DNA of 64,000 nucleotides from NCBI RefSeq assembly GCF_011303755.1, contig NZ_CP049885.1, forward strand, positions 974,001 to 1,038,000, given 5' to 3'. The notes below the pieces were generated by a model that saw only the letters and a program-made list of their open reading frames with translations, was not told the origin of the DNA and ran no database searches. Positions 8,161 to 19,696 of this stretch are shown here, piece after piece (positions within the stretch are counted from its first letter, which is position 1; every line of letters starts with the position of its first letter). Both the position numbers and the translations under genes were made by a program. This DNA comes from Acidovorax sp. HDW3 (lineage in GTDB: Bacteria > Pseudomonadota > Gammaproteobacteria > Burkholderiales > Burkholderiaceae_C).

Positions 8161-9735
8161 ATGCTCGACGACAACCTCAAAGCCCAACTCGCCGCCTACC
8201 TGGAGCGCGTGCAGCAACCCTTCGAGCTGGTGGCCTCCCTGGACGACAGCGACACCAGCGCGCAGATGCGCGAGCTGCTCACCACCATCGCCGGCCTGCG
8301 CAGCGACAAGATCACCGCCCGTTTTGATGGACAGGATGCACGCAAGCCCTCGTTTGCCCTGCAGCGCCCGGACGGCGGCCAGAGCCTGCGCTTTGCCGGC
8401 CTGCCGCTGGGGCACGAATTCACCTCGCTGGTGCTGGCGCTTTTGTGGACGGGCGGCCATCCGCCCAAGGTGGAGCAAGACCTGATCGAGCAGGTGCGGG
8501 CCCTTGCGCCCGTGGGTGATGGCGACTTCAACTTCGAGGTCTACATGAGCCTGACCTGCCACAACTGCCCGGACGTGGTGCAGGCGCTCGCGCTCATGGC
8601 CGTGCTCAACCCGAAGGTGAAAACGACCGTCATCGAAGGCGGCGCCTTCCAGCAGGAGGTGACCGAGCGCGAAATCATGGCCGTGCCCATCGTCTATTTG
8701 AATGGCGCGGTGTTCGGCGCGGGCCGCATGGAGCTGGCTGAAATCGTCGCCAAGCTCGACACCGGCGCTGCCGCGCGCGAAGCGGCCAAGCTCAGCGCCA
8801 AAGAGGCGTTCGATGTGCTCATCGTCGGTGGTGGCCCCGCCGGCGCAGCCGCTGCCGTGTATGCAGCGCGCAAGGGCATACGCACCGGCGTGGCCGCCGA
8901 GCGCTTTGGCGGCCAGGTGAACGACACGCTGGACATTGAAAACTACATCTCCGTCCCGCACACCGAGGGCCCGCAGTTCGCCGCCGCGCTGGAGCGCCAT
9001 GTGCGCGAATACGACGTGGACGTGATGAACCTGCAGCGCGCCAAGGCCCTGCGCCCGGCTGCCGCACCCGGCGGGCTGATCGAGGTGGAAATGGACAACG
9101 GCGCGGTGCTGCAAAGCAAAACCGTCATCCTCAGCACTGGCGCGCGCTGGCGCAACATGAACGTGCCGGGCGAGGAGCAGTACCGCACCAAGGGCGTGGC
9201 CTACTGCCCGCACTGCGACGGCCCGCTGTACAAGGGCAAGCGCGTGGCCGTGATCGGCGGCGGCAACTCGGGCGTGGAGGCGGCGATCGACCTCGCCGGC
9301 GTGGTCGCGCACGTCACGGTGTTCGAGTTCATGCCGCAATTGAAGGCCGACGCCGTGCTGCAGAAAAAGCTCGCCAGCCTCCCCAACGTCGAGGTCATCC
9401 TCAACGCCCAGACCACCGAAGTGCTGGGCGACGGCAGCAAGGTCAACGCCCTGGCCTACAAGGACCGCGCCACAGGCGAGGACAAGCGCGTGGCGCTGGA
9501 GGGCATCTTCGTGCAGATCGGCCTCTTGCCCAACACCGATTGGCTCAAGGGCACGGTGGCGTTGTCGAAGTTCGGCGAGATCGAGATCGACGCGCGCGGC
9601 CAGACCAGCGTACCCGGCGTGTTCGCCGCCGGCGACTGCACCACGGCGGCGTACAAGCAAATCATCATCGCCGCCGGCGCCGGGGCGACCGCCGCGCTGA
9701 GCGCGTTCGACCACCTGATCCGCACCAGCGCTTGA
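8161..9735 (+). CDS. ahpF: alkyl hydroperoxide reductase subunit F
   Basis: NAD(P)H-dependent flavoprotein disulfide reductase that regenerates AhpC. The ATG at 8161 is used (AAAGGAAACCACC upstream), giving 524 residues. The N-terminal thioredoxin-like double domain carries CHNC at Cys133/Cys136. The thioredoxin-reductase-like part has the FAD fingerprint [11 protein letters not shown], an NAD(P)H fingerprint [12 protein letters not shown] and the redox motif CPHC at Cys349/Cys352. The C-terminal FAD segment [15 protein letters not shown] is intact. The TGA stop lies inside a perfect palindrome (9727-9746). Confidence 0.97.
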   Translation: MLDDNLKAQLAAYLERVQQPFELVASLDDSDTSAQMRELLTTIAGLRSDKITARFDGQDARKPSFALQRPDGGQSLRFAGLPLGHEFTSLVLALLWTGGHPPKVEQDLIEQVRALAPVGDGDFNFEVYMSLTCHNCPDVVQALALMAVLNPKVKTTVIEGGAFQQEVTEREIMAVPIVYLNGAVFGAGRMELAEIVAKLDTGAAAREAAKLSAKEAFDVLIVGGGPAGAAAAVYAARKGIRTGVAAERFGGQVNDTLDIENYISVPHTEGPQFAAALERHVREYDVDVMNLQRAKALRPAAAPGGLIEVEMDNGAVLQSKTVILSTGARWRNMNVPGEEQYRTKGVAYCPHCDGPLYKGKRVAVIGGGNSGVEAAIDLAGVVAHVTVFEFMPQLKADAVLQKKLASLPNVEVILNAQTTEVLGDGSKVNALAYKDRATGEDKRVALEGIFVQIGLLPNTDWLKGTVALSKFGEIEIDARGQTSVPGVFAAGDCTTAAYKQIIIAAGAGATAALSAFDHLIRTSA

Positions 9736-9746
9736 TGTCAAGCGCT
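9727..9746. repeat. perfect palindrome spanning the ahpF stop codon
   Basis: AGCGCTTGA (9727-9735), TG, then TCAAGCGCT (9738-9746): nine paired bases, with the TGA stop of ahpF inside the left arm. The core GCGCTT is shared with the palindromic repeat family that recurs in the window. There is no T-run immediately after it, so it is not a classic terminator on its own. Confidence 0.75.
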
Positions 9747-9752
9747 TAAAAA

Positions 9753-9836
9753 TGATAGCTGCTCACGCTTATCCTGCCTTGTTTTTCAGTACAAATGACT
9801 GTCAAACATAAGCCAGGCAAGCGTGAGCCGCTATCA
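9753..9836. repeat. palindromic intergenic repeat (AGCTGCTAGCGCTT family), copy 1
   Basis: Imperfect inverted repeat: TGATAGCTGCTCACGCTT at the left and AAGCGTGAGCCGCTATCA at the right, about 45 bases apart, in the gap between ahpF and the metal-efflux operon. The termini (TGATAGC ... GCTATCA) and the inner GCTT/AAGC arms match other copies near 11.6, 22.8, 24.6, 29.6 and 39.0 kb. Confidence 0.75.
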
Positions 9837-9877
9837 AAATATTCTTGCTGCAGCAGCAGTTAGAATCCGCGCCGCCT

Positions 9878-10243
9878 ATGCGCCGTCTCTTGCTCCTCAT
9901 CTTGCTGGCCTTCTTGCCGCTGCAGTCCATCTGGGCCGCAGCCGCTGGCTATTGCAGCCACGAGCAGGCGCCGGCGGTAGTGCACTTTGGCCACCATGGG
10001 CACCAGCACCATGGCGCCGATACCGATGGTGCGCACGACGCCGGCACGCTCGGCAAAATCGCCCAGGCCGGCGCCGACCTGGACTGCCACAGCTGCCACG
10101 GCAGCGCCAATGCCCTGCCCCTGCAGGCCGAGGCGCCGCCGCTGCGCCTGGGCGCCGGCCCGTTGGCCACCTTCCTCCTGCCGCCCCTGCGCGCGCCCGC
10201 GCCCCTGCGCCCCGAACGCCCCAACTGGCACCGTCTGGCCTGA
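9878..10243 (+). CDS. CzcI-like small periplasmic metal-resistance protein
   Basis: A 121-residue protein. The ATG at 9878 is preferred because MRRLLLLILLAFLPLQSIWA is a standard signal peptide ending AAA. The mature part is histidine-rich (HFGHHGHQHH at about 36-45), then a CHSCHG motif, then a Pro/Leu-rich tail. This matches the pattern of CzcI, the small protein at the head of many czc-type efflux operons in Betaproteobacteria, thought to modulate induction. It lies 108 bp upstream of the TolC-like gene. The exact metal is unknown. Confidence 0.7.
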   Translation: MRRLLLLILLAFLPLQSIWAAAAGYCSHEQAPAVVHFGHHGHQHHGADTDGAHDAGTLGKIAQAGADLDCHSCHGSANALPLQAEAPPLRLGAGPLATFLLPPLRAPAPLRPERPNWHRLA

Positions 10244-10351
10244 GCGGCAAGGCGGGGCTGGGCAGCCCGCACCCATTGTTTTGGCAGCTGCGGCCCGCGC
10301 CGCAAGGCTGCCGCGCCTTGCCGATGTTCATTCCTCCTGGAGAAACATCGG

Positions 10352-11605
10352 ATGCCTTTGCGTTCTTTTCGATCCCTTTTTTGCCTGGCCCTGCTGGGCA
10401 GCGCCGGGCTGCAGCCCGCCAGCGCTGCGCCGGACTTGGCCAGCCTGTTTGCACAAGCCTGGCAGCGCCAGCCCGAGGCCCAGGCCGCAGCGCTGCGCCA
10501 CCAGGCCGCCCAGGCCGAGCGCGCCAGCGCCGACAGCTGGAGCCCCGAACCCGCCGCCCTCAGCCTGGAGGGCAAAACCGACCGCTGGCAGCGCAACGAT
10601 GGCAGCCGCGAGCTGAGCCTGGGCGTGAGCCTGCCGCTGTGGCTGCCCGGCGAGCGCAGCCGCAAAGCCGCGCTGGGCGACGCCGAAGTGGATGCGGCCA
10701 GTGAGCGCCTGCGCGCCACGCAATGGAACTTGGCCGCCAGCGTGCGCCAGGCCTGGTGGGATGGCCAGCGCGCGCGCAGCGCCCTGGCCCTGGCGCAGGA
10801 CAACCTGGTGAGCGCGCGCCAGCTCGCAGCCGACGTGCAGCGCCGTTTTGACGCCGGTGACATGGCGCGCAGCGAGCTGCTGCAAGCCCAGGCCGCACTC
10901 GCCCAGGCCGAGGCCGTAGAGGCCCAGGCCCAGGGCGGCTGCCGCGCCGCTGCCGCCACCCTGGCGCAATGGAGTGGTGCGGTGCTGCTGCCCTGCGCCG
11001 GGGACGCGGTAGCCGACGAGGCGCTGGGCGCCGAACCCGCGCTGGCCACCGACGGTGTGTTGCCCCTGGCCGATGCCCACCCGCTGCTGGCCGACGCCCA
11101 GGCCCAGGCCAGCGTGGCGCAGCGCAGCGCCGAATTGCTGGCCGTGCAGCGCCGCGCCAACCCCACGCTCAACCTCGCCACCACGCGCGACCGGGGCGCC
11201 GCCGATGAGCGCTACCAGCGCAGCGTCACCATCGGCATCACCGTACCGCTGGGCGCCGGCGTGCGCGCCCAGGCGCGCGAGAGCGCCGCCCTGGCCCAGG
11301 CCCTGGAGGCGCAAACGCGCAGCTCGCAAGAACGCGAGCGCCTGCACGCACAGGCGCAGGCCGCGCAGGCGCGCGCTGCTGCTGCTGCCGTTCAGCGCGA
11401 CGCCCTGGCGCGCAGTGCCGCCCTGGCGCAGCAAAGCCGCACTTTTGTGGCCCGGGCCTTTGCCCTGGGCGAGGCCGATTGGCCCACCCGGCTGCGCGTG
11501 GAGCAAGAGGCCCAACAGGCCCAGCGCCAGGCTGCGCTGGCGCGCATCGACGCCGCCGCCGCGCAGTCCGATCTGCGCCAGGCGCTGGGTTTGTTGCCTG
11601 AATGA
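10352..11605 (+). CDS. TolC/CzcC-family outer-membrane efflux protein
   Basis: Outer-membrane channel component of a tripartite heavy-metal efflux system, 417 residues. A signal peptide is evident (MPLRSFRSLFCLALLG...ASAAPD). The mature part is the long Ala/Gln-rich alpha-helical repeat typical of outer-membrane efflux proteins, with two repeats separated near residue 215. CCTGGAGAAA lies upstream of the ATG. It follows the CzcI-like gene and precedes the adaptor and pump genes, the normal C-B-A order. Confidence 0.88.
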   Translation: MPLRSFRSLFCLALLGSAGLQPASAAPDLASLFAQAWQRQPEAQAAALRHQAAQAERASADSWSPEPAALSLEGKTDRWQRNDGSRELSLGVSLPLWLPGERSRKAALGDAEVDAASERLRATQWNLAASVRQAWWDGQRARSALALAQDNLVSARQLAADVQRRFDAGDMARSELLQAQAALAQAEAVEAQAQGGCRAAAATLAQWSGAVLLPCAGDAVADEALGAEPALATDGVLPLADAHPLLADAQAQASVAQRSAELLAVQRRANPTLNLATTRDRGAADERYQRSVTIGITVPLGAGVRAQARESAALAQALEAQTRSSQERERLHAQAQAAQARAAAAAVQRDALARSAALAQQSRTFVARAFALGEADWPTRLRVEQEAQQAQRQAALARIDAAAAQSDLRQALGLLPE

Positions 11606-11613
11606 AAAAGCGC

Positions 11614-11650
11614 TCTAGCGCTTGTGTGGCAAGCGCAAGCAGCTATCAAA
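11614..11650. repeat. palindromic intergenic repeat, copy 2
   Basis: TCTAGCGCTTGTG followed by GGCAAGCGCAAGCAGCTATC: the CTAGCGCTT/AAGCGC arms and the AGCAGCTATCAAA end match the repeat family. It sits in the 68-bp gap between the TolC-like gene and the next gene of the efflux operon, so it is transcribed within the operon. Confidence 0.7.
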
Positions 11651-11673
11651 TTAATAGTAAACAGGAATTGTGT

Positions 11674-12231
11674 ATGCCATCCATTTCTTTTCTCCGGCTG
11701 GGCTTGTGGCTGTGTGCCGGGGCGCTCGCCCTGCCCGTGCAGGCGCACGAGGGCCACGACGACGCGCCCGCTGCGGCGGCCACGGCCAGCGCGCCGCGCT
11801 TTGTCGCCAGCAGCGAGCTGTTTGAACTCGTTGGCGTCGTGCAGGGACGGCAGTTGTCGCTCTACCTCGACCATGCCGGCGACAACCGCCCGGTCGCTGA
11901 CGCCCAGCTCGACATCGACTGGGCCGGCCAGCCCCTGCGCGTGCAGCGCGTGGCCGAGGGCCAGTACCAGGCCGAGCTGCCCGCCCCCCTGGCCGAAGGC
12001 GAGACGGCGGTGAGCGCCACCATCGTCGCCGGCGCGCAAAGCGATTTGCTCGCGGCCGAGCTCGATTGGCACGCCCCCGCCGAGAGCCCTGCCGCAGCCA
12101 AGGGTGACAGCGGCAAGCGCACGCGCTGGCTCGCTGGTGCGGCCGGCCTCTCGGGCGTGTTGTTTGGCCTGTGGTCGCTCTGGCGCGAACGCCGGCGTGC
12201 CAAAGCCCCGCGCCAAGGAGGTGCCGCATGA
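11674..12231 (+). CDS. small periplasmic/membrane-anchored protein of metal efflux operon
   Basis: I do not recognise a named function. The ATG at 11674 gives 185 residues: a signal peptide ending VQA, a metal-ligand-rich start HEGHDD, a beta-rich domain of about 100 residues (SELFELVGVVQGRQLSLYLD...), and a C-terminal membrane helix (residues about 152-170) followed by a basic cytoplasmic tail. The adaptor encoded next starts with the same HEGHDD motif after its signal peptide. The stop overlaps the adaptor start (ATGA). The location suggests a periplasmic accessory of the efflux complex, possibly a split-off adaptor N-terminal domain. Confidence 0.65.
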   Translation: MPSISFLRLGLWLCAGALALPVQAHEGHDDAPAAAATASAPRFVASSELFELVGVVQGRQLSLYLDHAGDNRPVADAQLDIDWAGQPLRVQRVAEGQYQAELPAPLAEGETAVSATIVAGAQSDLLAAELDWHAPAESPAAAKGDSGKRTRWLAGAAGLSGVLFGLWSLWRERRRAKAPRQGGAA

Positions 12232-13355
12232 TGCCCCGCCTGCCTGCCACCACCGCCAAGCGCACCCTGGCCTGGCTGCTCGCAGCCGCCTGTGCCCTGC
12301 CTTGGGCGGCCAGTGCCCACGAGGGCCACGACGACGCCCCGCCGCCCGCCGCCAGCGGCGACAGCCCCCGGCGCCTGCCCGACGGCAGCGTGTTTTTGCC
12401 CAAACCCAGCCAGCACCAATTGGGCCTGCGCACCGCCGTGCTGCAAGACGGGCAGCACCCGCAGGCATTTGAATTGAACGCCACCGTGGTCATGGACCCC
12501 AACGCCGGCGGCAAGGTGCAGGCCGCCCTGGCCGGGCGCTTGCAGGCCGGGCCGCAGGGCCTGCCCAGCGTGGGCCAGAGCGTGAAAAAAGGCCAGGTGC
12601 TGGCCTATGTGCAGCCCATCAACGGCAACCTGGAGCAGGCCAGCCAGCGCGCCCAGCAGGCCGAGCTGCAGGCCGCGCAGCACCTGGCGCAGCAGCGTCT
12701 GGCGCGCCTGCAGGCGCTGGCCGACACCGTGGCACGCAAAGACATCGAGGCCGCGCAAAGCGAGGTGGACAGCCTCACGCGCCGCCTGGCGGCCATTGGC
12801 GCCGGGCTGGCGCAGCGCGACACGCTGGTGGCCCCGGTCAGCGGGGTGGTGGCCTCGGCCAGCGCCGCCGTCGGCCAAATCGTCGATGCCCGCGAGCAGG
12901 TGTTTGAAGTGGTCGATCCCACGCGCTGGCACATCGAGGCCCTGGCCTACGACCCGGCGCAGGCGCAAAACATTGCCGGTGCGCAACTGGCCTGGAACGG
13001 CGCGAGCGTGCCGCTGCGCTTCATTGGCGCGGCGCGCAGCCTGCGCGAGCAGGCCCTGCCGCTGACCTTTGCTGGCGCGGCGGCGCAGCTCGCCGGCCTG
13101 GCCCTGGGCCAGAGCCTGCGCCTGCAGGTGCACACGCGCGCGCAGGTGGCGGGCCAGCGCCTGCCGCTGGCGGCGCTGCAAAAAAATGCGGCCAACCAGA
13201 GCATCGTCTGGGTCAAGACTGCGCCCGAGCAGTTCGCCCCGCGTGCGGTGCGCTACACGCCGCTCGACGGCGTCGATGTGGTCGTGACCGAGGGCCTGCA
13301 CGCCGGTGAGCGCGTGGCCACGCAAGGCGCGGCGCTGCTCAACCAGGTGCGTTGA
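12228..13355 (+). CDS. RND efflux periplasmic adaptor (CzcB/CusB type)
   Basis: Membrane-fusion subunit linking the RND pump to the outer-membrane channel. The ATG at 12228 (or the adjacent 12231) gives about 375 residues: a signal peptide ending ASA|HEGHDD, a barrel-sandwich half (VKKGQVLAYVQPING), an alpha-helical hairpin rich in Ala/Gln (about 135-195), the second half (DTLVAPVSGVVASASAAVGQIV), then beta-barrel and membrane-proximal domains. It overlaps the preceding stop by 4 bases and is 18 bp upstream of the pump gene. Confidence 0.9.
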   Translation: MMPRLPATTAKRTLAWLLAAACALPWAASAHEGHDDAPPPAASGDSPRRLPDGSVFLPKPSQHQLGLRTAVLQDGQHPQAFELNATVVMDPNAGGKVQAALAGRLQAGPQGLPSVGQSVKKGQVLAYVQPINGNLEQASQRAQQAELQAAQHLAQQRLARLQALADTVARKDIEAAQSEVDSLTRRLAAIGAGLAQRDTLVAPVSGVVASASAAVGQIVDAREQVFEVVDPTRWHIEALAYDPAQAQNIAGAQLAWNGASVPLRFIGAARSLREQALPLTFAGAAAQLAGLALGQSLRLQVHTRAQVAGQRLPLAALQKNAANQSIVWVKTAPEQFAPRAVRYTPLDGVDVVVTEGLHAGERVATQGAALLNQVR

Positions 13356-13373
13356 CGCATAGAGAGGCCCGCA

Positions 13374-16493
<3,120 letters not shown>

Positions 16494-16533
16494 TTTTTTC
16501 GGCTTTGCCGACTTTGAATAGGAGAACCTTGCA

Positions 16534-16917
16534 ATGAAAGCACCCATCTGGCTGGCCGCCGCCGCCCTCATCACCGCCTGCACCCTGGCCCCGGCCTGGG
16601 CGCACGACCATGGCCACGCCCCGCTGCACGGCGGTACGGTGGCCGAAGTGGCCGATGTGGACTACGAACTGGTGGCCACGGCCCAGGCCATCACCTTGCA
16701 CCTGCGCGACCACGGCCAGAGCGTGGCCACCGAGGGCGCCAGCGCCCGACTCACCGTGCTGGTGGGCCGTGACAAACGCGAAGTGCAACTCACCCCCGCC
16801 AGCGACGGACGCTTGCAAGCCCAGGGGGACTTTGCCCTGCCCGCAGGCACCAAGGTGCTGGCCCAGGTCAGCCTGGCCGGTAAAAAGCCGGTGCAGGTGC
16901 GCTTTGCGCTGAAGTAA
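16534..16917 (+). CDS. small His-rich periplasmic protein
   Basis: A 127-residue protein with a signal peptide (MKAPIWLAAAALITACTLAPAWA) and a mature start HDHGHAPLHGGTV, a likely metal-binding motif. The remaining approximately 95 residues are beta-rich with no cysteine. It is the last gene of the efflux operon, 40 bp after the pump gene and with AATAGGAGAA as ribosome binding site. A role as periplasmic metal chaperone or sensor is inferred from position and composition only. Confidence 0.7.
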   Translation: MKAPIWLAAAALITACTLAPAWAHDHGHAPLHGGTVAEVADVDYELVATAQAITLHLRDHGQSVATEGASARLTVLVGRDKREVQLTPASDGRLQAQGDFALPAGTKVLAQVSLAGKKPVQVRFALK

Positions 16918-16931
16918 GGCCGCAGCCCAAA

Positions 16932-16960
16932 AACGGGCGCCCAGGGCGCCCGTTGTTTTT
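16932..16960 (+). terminator. intrinsic terminator of the metal-efflux operon
   Basis: ACGGGCGCCC / GGGCGCCCGT with a one-base loop region, preceded by AAAA and followed by TGTTTTT. It lies 14 bp after the stop of the His-rich protein gene and before the convergent ftrD stop, and could serve both directions. Confidence 0.85.
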
Positions 16961-16979
16961 GGGGAGGGCCGTGCAGCGG

Positions 16980-18485
16980 CTACCAGACGTAGAACAGCAG
17001 CACCCAGGCGCCGAGCACGCCGGCCACCGCCAGGCTCCAGCAGGACAGCGCGGCCACGATGCGCGCCCAGCCCGCCTGCGGACGCAGCAGCAGGCGCGCG
17101 CCCAGCGACCAGGACCACAGGCCGCCCAGCGCCAGCAGCAGCGCGCGCAGCCAGGGCAGCCAGGACAGATGGACGCCTTCGGTGCGCAGGTGCGTGGCCG
17201 TCATCATCGACAGTCCCAGGAACAGGCCCGCGCCCGCGATGGGCACCAGCGCCAGCGCCAAGGCGCGCCAGTCCATGCGCGCCAGGCGGCCGGCGGCCCA
17301 GGACAGCAGCAGCAGGCTGCTGCCCAGCACCAGGGCAACACCGAGGATGTAGGTCAGCACGGCTGCGCCGTCGAGCCAGCTGAAGGCGTCCCCGGTTTCG
17401 GGCGATTGCGTCAGCAGCCACCAGGGGGCGCCGTAGTCCAGCGGCCAGAAAATCTCGTGTGCCACCAGCCATTCGGCGGCGGCTTGCTTGCCGCGCACGA
17501 ACCAGGGGCTCACCGTCCATTGAAAGGCGCCAATGGCCACGCCCAGCACGCCGTAGAACAGCAGCAGCAGCTCGGGCCAGCCGGCGGCGCGGGCGGCGAG
17601 GATTTCAGCCTCGGGCGAGCGTCCTTCGAGTTGCATGGCGTCGCGGTGGCCGCTGCAACGTCCGCAGGCGTGGCATTGCGACATGCTGGCGAGTTGCCCG
17701 ACTTGCAGCAGCGGCGGGCAATCGACGGCGGGCGTGCGCGCCGGGTAGTTTTGCCAGGCTTCGCGGTCGAGCTTGAAGTGCAGCGGCGCAATACGCGCAA
17801 GCAGCGCAAACACGCCCGAGACCGGGCACAGGTAGCGGCACCAGACGCGCTTGCCCCGGCCATACATCCAGCCCACGGCCATGGCGGCGACGGTGGAGCC
17901 GCCCAGGATCAGGAGCGCCGCCTGCGGGTAGTCGTACACGCTGATGAGCTGGCCGTAGACCGTGGTCAGGATGAAGGCCACCACCGGCCAGCCGCTCCAG
18001 CGCAGCCAGCGTGGAATGGCACCGCCGCGCCCGTGGCGGCTGGCCCATTCACTCAGTGCGCCTTCGGGGCAGAGTACGCCGCACCAGACCCGGCCCATGA
18101 GCATGATCGAGAGGATGACGAAAGGCCACCACACGCCCCAGAACAGGTACTGCGCCAGCAGCACCAGGCGTTCATACCATTGCGCCACGTAGGGGGCTTT
18201 GGCCTGTAGCGGCTGTAGGCAGTCGCTGTCATTGGCGTTGCATTCGGCACCATCGACAAACGTGGCTGCACCCCAGTCGCCGGAGAACAGGCGCGCTTCT
18301 GGGTGGGGGTGCGGTAAGAAGGCGGGCAGTACGACCAGCACGGCGTAGAAAAGCACAATCGCCCATTGCAGGGCGAGGATGGTGCGGCGGTGGCGCGCCA
18401 TGGCGTCGCCCAGACGGGCCAGCCAAGGGGCGCGTCTGGGCGGGGTGATGGTGATGGTGCGCGGTTTGTCGGTCAGAGAGGGCAT
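16980..18485 (-). CDS. ftrD: polyferredoxin-like 4Fe-4S membrane protein of FTR1 iron uptake system
   Basis: NapH/CcoG-like integral membrane ferredoxin, 501 residues, start at 18485, 20 bp after the ftrC stop. It has about six to eight membrane helices, a cysteine motif CGVLCPEG after TM3, CRYLCPVSG in the next loop, and CHACGRCSGH in a cytoplasmic loop, all expected to hold Fe-S clusters. In the Bordetella/Brucella FtrABCD system this subunit is thought to feed or accept electrons for the ferrous-iron oxidation step. It is the last gene of the minus-strand iron operon. Confidence 0.88.
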   Translation of the reverse strand: MPSLTDKPRTITITPPRRAPWLARLGDAMARHRRTILALQWAIVLFYAVLVVLPAFLPHPHPEARLFSGDWGAATFVDGAECNANDSDCLQPLQAKAPYVAQWYERLVLLAQYLFWGVWWPFVILSIMLMGRVWCGVLCPEGALSEWASRHGRGGAIPRWLRWSGWPVVAFILTTVYGQLISVYDYPQAALLILGGSTVAAMAVGWMYGRGKRVWCRYLCPVSGVFALLARIAPLHFKLDREAWQNYPARTPAVDCPPLLQVGQLASMSQCHACGRCSGHRDAMQLEGRSPEAEILAARAAGWPELLLLFYGVLGVAIGAFQWTVSPWFVRGKQAAAEWLVAHEIFWPLDYGAPWWLLTQSPETGDAFSWLDGAAVLTYILGVALVLGSSLLLLSWAAGRLARMDWRALALALVPIAGAGLFLGLSMMTATHLRTEGVHLSWLPWLRALLLALGGLWSWSLGARLLLRPQAGWARIVAALSCWSLAVAGVLGAWVLLFYVW

Positions 18486-18505
18486 GGGAAATGGGGCGGC
18501 ACCTT

Positions 18506-19336
18506 CTACGCCTTGGCGGCCAAGGCCAGGGGGGCGGCTGGCGGCTTCATGCGCCAGAAGGCAAAGAACCAGAAAGCGGCACTGGCCAGGAGCACGGTGG
18601 CTGCAGGGCGTGCGCGGTAACCGGCAAAGTCGGCGAGCACGCGGCCCAGGCCATGGCCATCGTCGAGCAGGGCCGAGATGTCCCAAGCCGGATCGAGCAG
18701 GGCGGGCAGCCAGTCGAGGGCAATCATGCGATCGACACCGCTGACGAGCAGTGCGTGGGCAATGATGAGCAGCAAGATGGCGCTGAGGCGAAACAGTGTG
18801 CGGTAGTTGAGGTGTTTGGCCCCGCGCGCGGCCAGCCAGGTGGTGGCTGCCGCTGCCAACAGGCCGCTGCCGGCAGCGCCCAGCAGACTAAGCAAGGCAG
18901 CGCCGCTGCCTTCGAGCCCCAGGCCGTAGAGGAAAACCACGGTTTCAGCACCTTCGCGCGCCACGGCCAGGGTGGCAATGGCGGCAATGCCCCAGGTGCT
19001 GCGGGCTTGGGTTGCTTGGTTTTCGAGCTGGCGCTTCATGTTCGGGCCTTGCTGCTGCATCCATAGCACCATGTGCAGGATGAGGGCGGCAGCGCTCAAG
19101 ACCATGATGACCTGGAAAATTTCCAGCGATTCGCCTGCGAACTCGCTTTGCACGGCAAACGTGGCGTAGCCCAGGCCCATGGCCAGAACGATGCCGCCGA
19201 GTACGCCCAGCCACAGGCCACGGCGCAGGCCGGCGGATTCGATGGCGGGCTGGCGGGCAATCCAGGACAGCAGCACGCTGATGATGAGCAGCGCTTCAAG
19301 GCTTTCGCGCCAAACGATGATGAATGCGTTGAGCAT
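18506..19336 (-). CDS. ftrC: FTR1-family iron permease
   Basis: Inner-membrane high-affinity iron permease, 276 residues with about seven helices. The two hallmark REXXE motifs are VWRESLEALL near the N-terminus (RESLE) and VAREGAETVVFLYG in the middle (REGAE); they are expected to bind iron during transfer. It works with the periplasmic cupredoxin and P19 proteins encoded upstream and the polyferredoxin downstream. Only 3 bp separate it from the cupredoxin gene. Confidence 0.95.
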   Translation of the reverse strand: MLNAFIIVWRESLEALLIISVLLSWIARQPAIESAGLRRGLWLGVLGGIVLAMGLGYATFAVQSEFAGESLEIFQVIMVLSAAALILHMVLWMQQQGPNMKRQLENQATQARSTWGIAAIATLAVAREGAETVVFLYGLGLEGSGAALLSLLGAAGSGLLAAAATTWLAARGAKHLNYRTLFRLSAILLLIIAHALLVSGVDRMIALDWLPALLDPAWDISALLDDGHGLGRVLADFAGYRARPAATVLLASAAFWFFAFWRMKPPAAPLALAAKA

Positions 19337-19339
19337 GGC

Positions 19340-19684
19340 TTACTTGGCGATCAGGTGCATCTTCCCCGTATCGGGGTGGAACTCGTCGATGAACTCGTGC
19401 ACACCGGGCTTGAGCGGTGGTGTGACGACAAAGGAACGTGCACCTGGAGCGAGCACTTTTTCCACCCGCAGACCGAGGTTCTCGAACTCGATCGGGCTGG
19501 TGCCGGCATTGTGCACCGTGAGTTTGATGCGCTGGCCGGCGGGCACCTCGATTTGGGCAGGTTCGAGCCGCCCGTCTTTGGCTGTGACGGCAAAGGTGGG
19601 CAGCCCCTGGGCCTGGCCTGCGGGTGCGAACCCGAGGGTGCACAGGGCCAGCAGCAGGGGCCACAGGGCGGTTCTCTCGATCAT
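19340..19684 (-). CDS. ftrB: periplasmic cupredoxin-like protein of the FTR1 system
   Basis: A 114-residue protein with a signal peptide (MIERTALWPLLLALCTLGF...GQAQG) and a cupredoxin_1-type beta domain. Candidate ligands are in TVHNAG, the acidic/His stretch HEFIDEFHPDTG and the final GKMH. In FtrABCD systems the corresponding protein is proposed to oxidise Fe(II) bound by P19 and pass Fe(III) to the permease. It lies between the porin-like gene (12 bp) and ftrC (3 bp). Confidence 0.88.
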   Translation of the reverse strand: MIERTALWPLLLALCTLGFAPAGQAQGLPTFAVTAKDGRLEPAQIEVPAGQRIKLTVHNAGTSPIEFENLGLRVEKVLAPGARSFVVTPPLKPGVHEFIDEFHPDTGKMHLIAK

Positions 19685-19696
19685 GGGTTGCGCTCC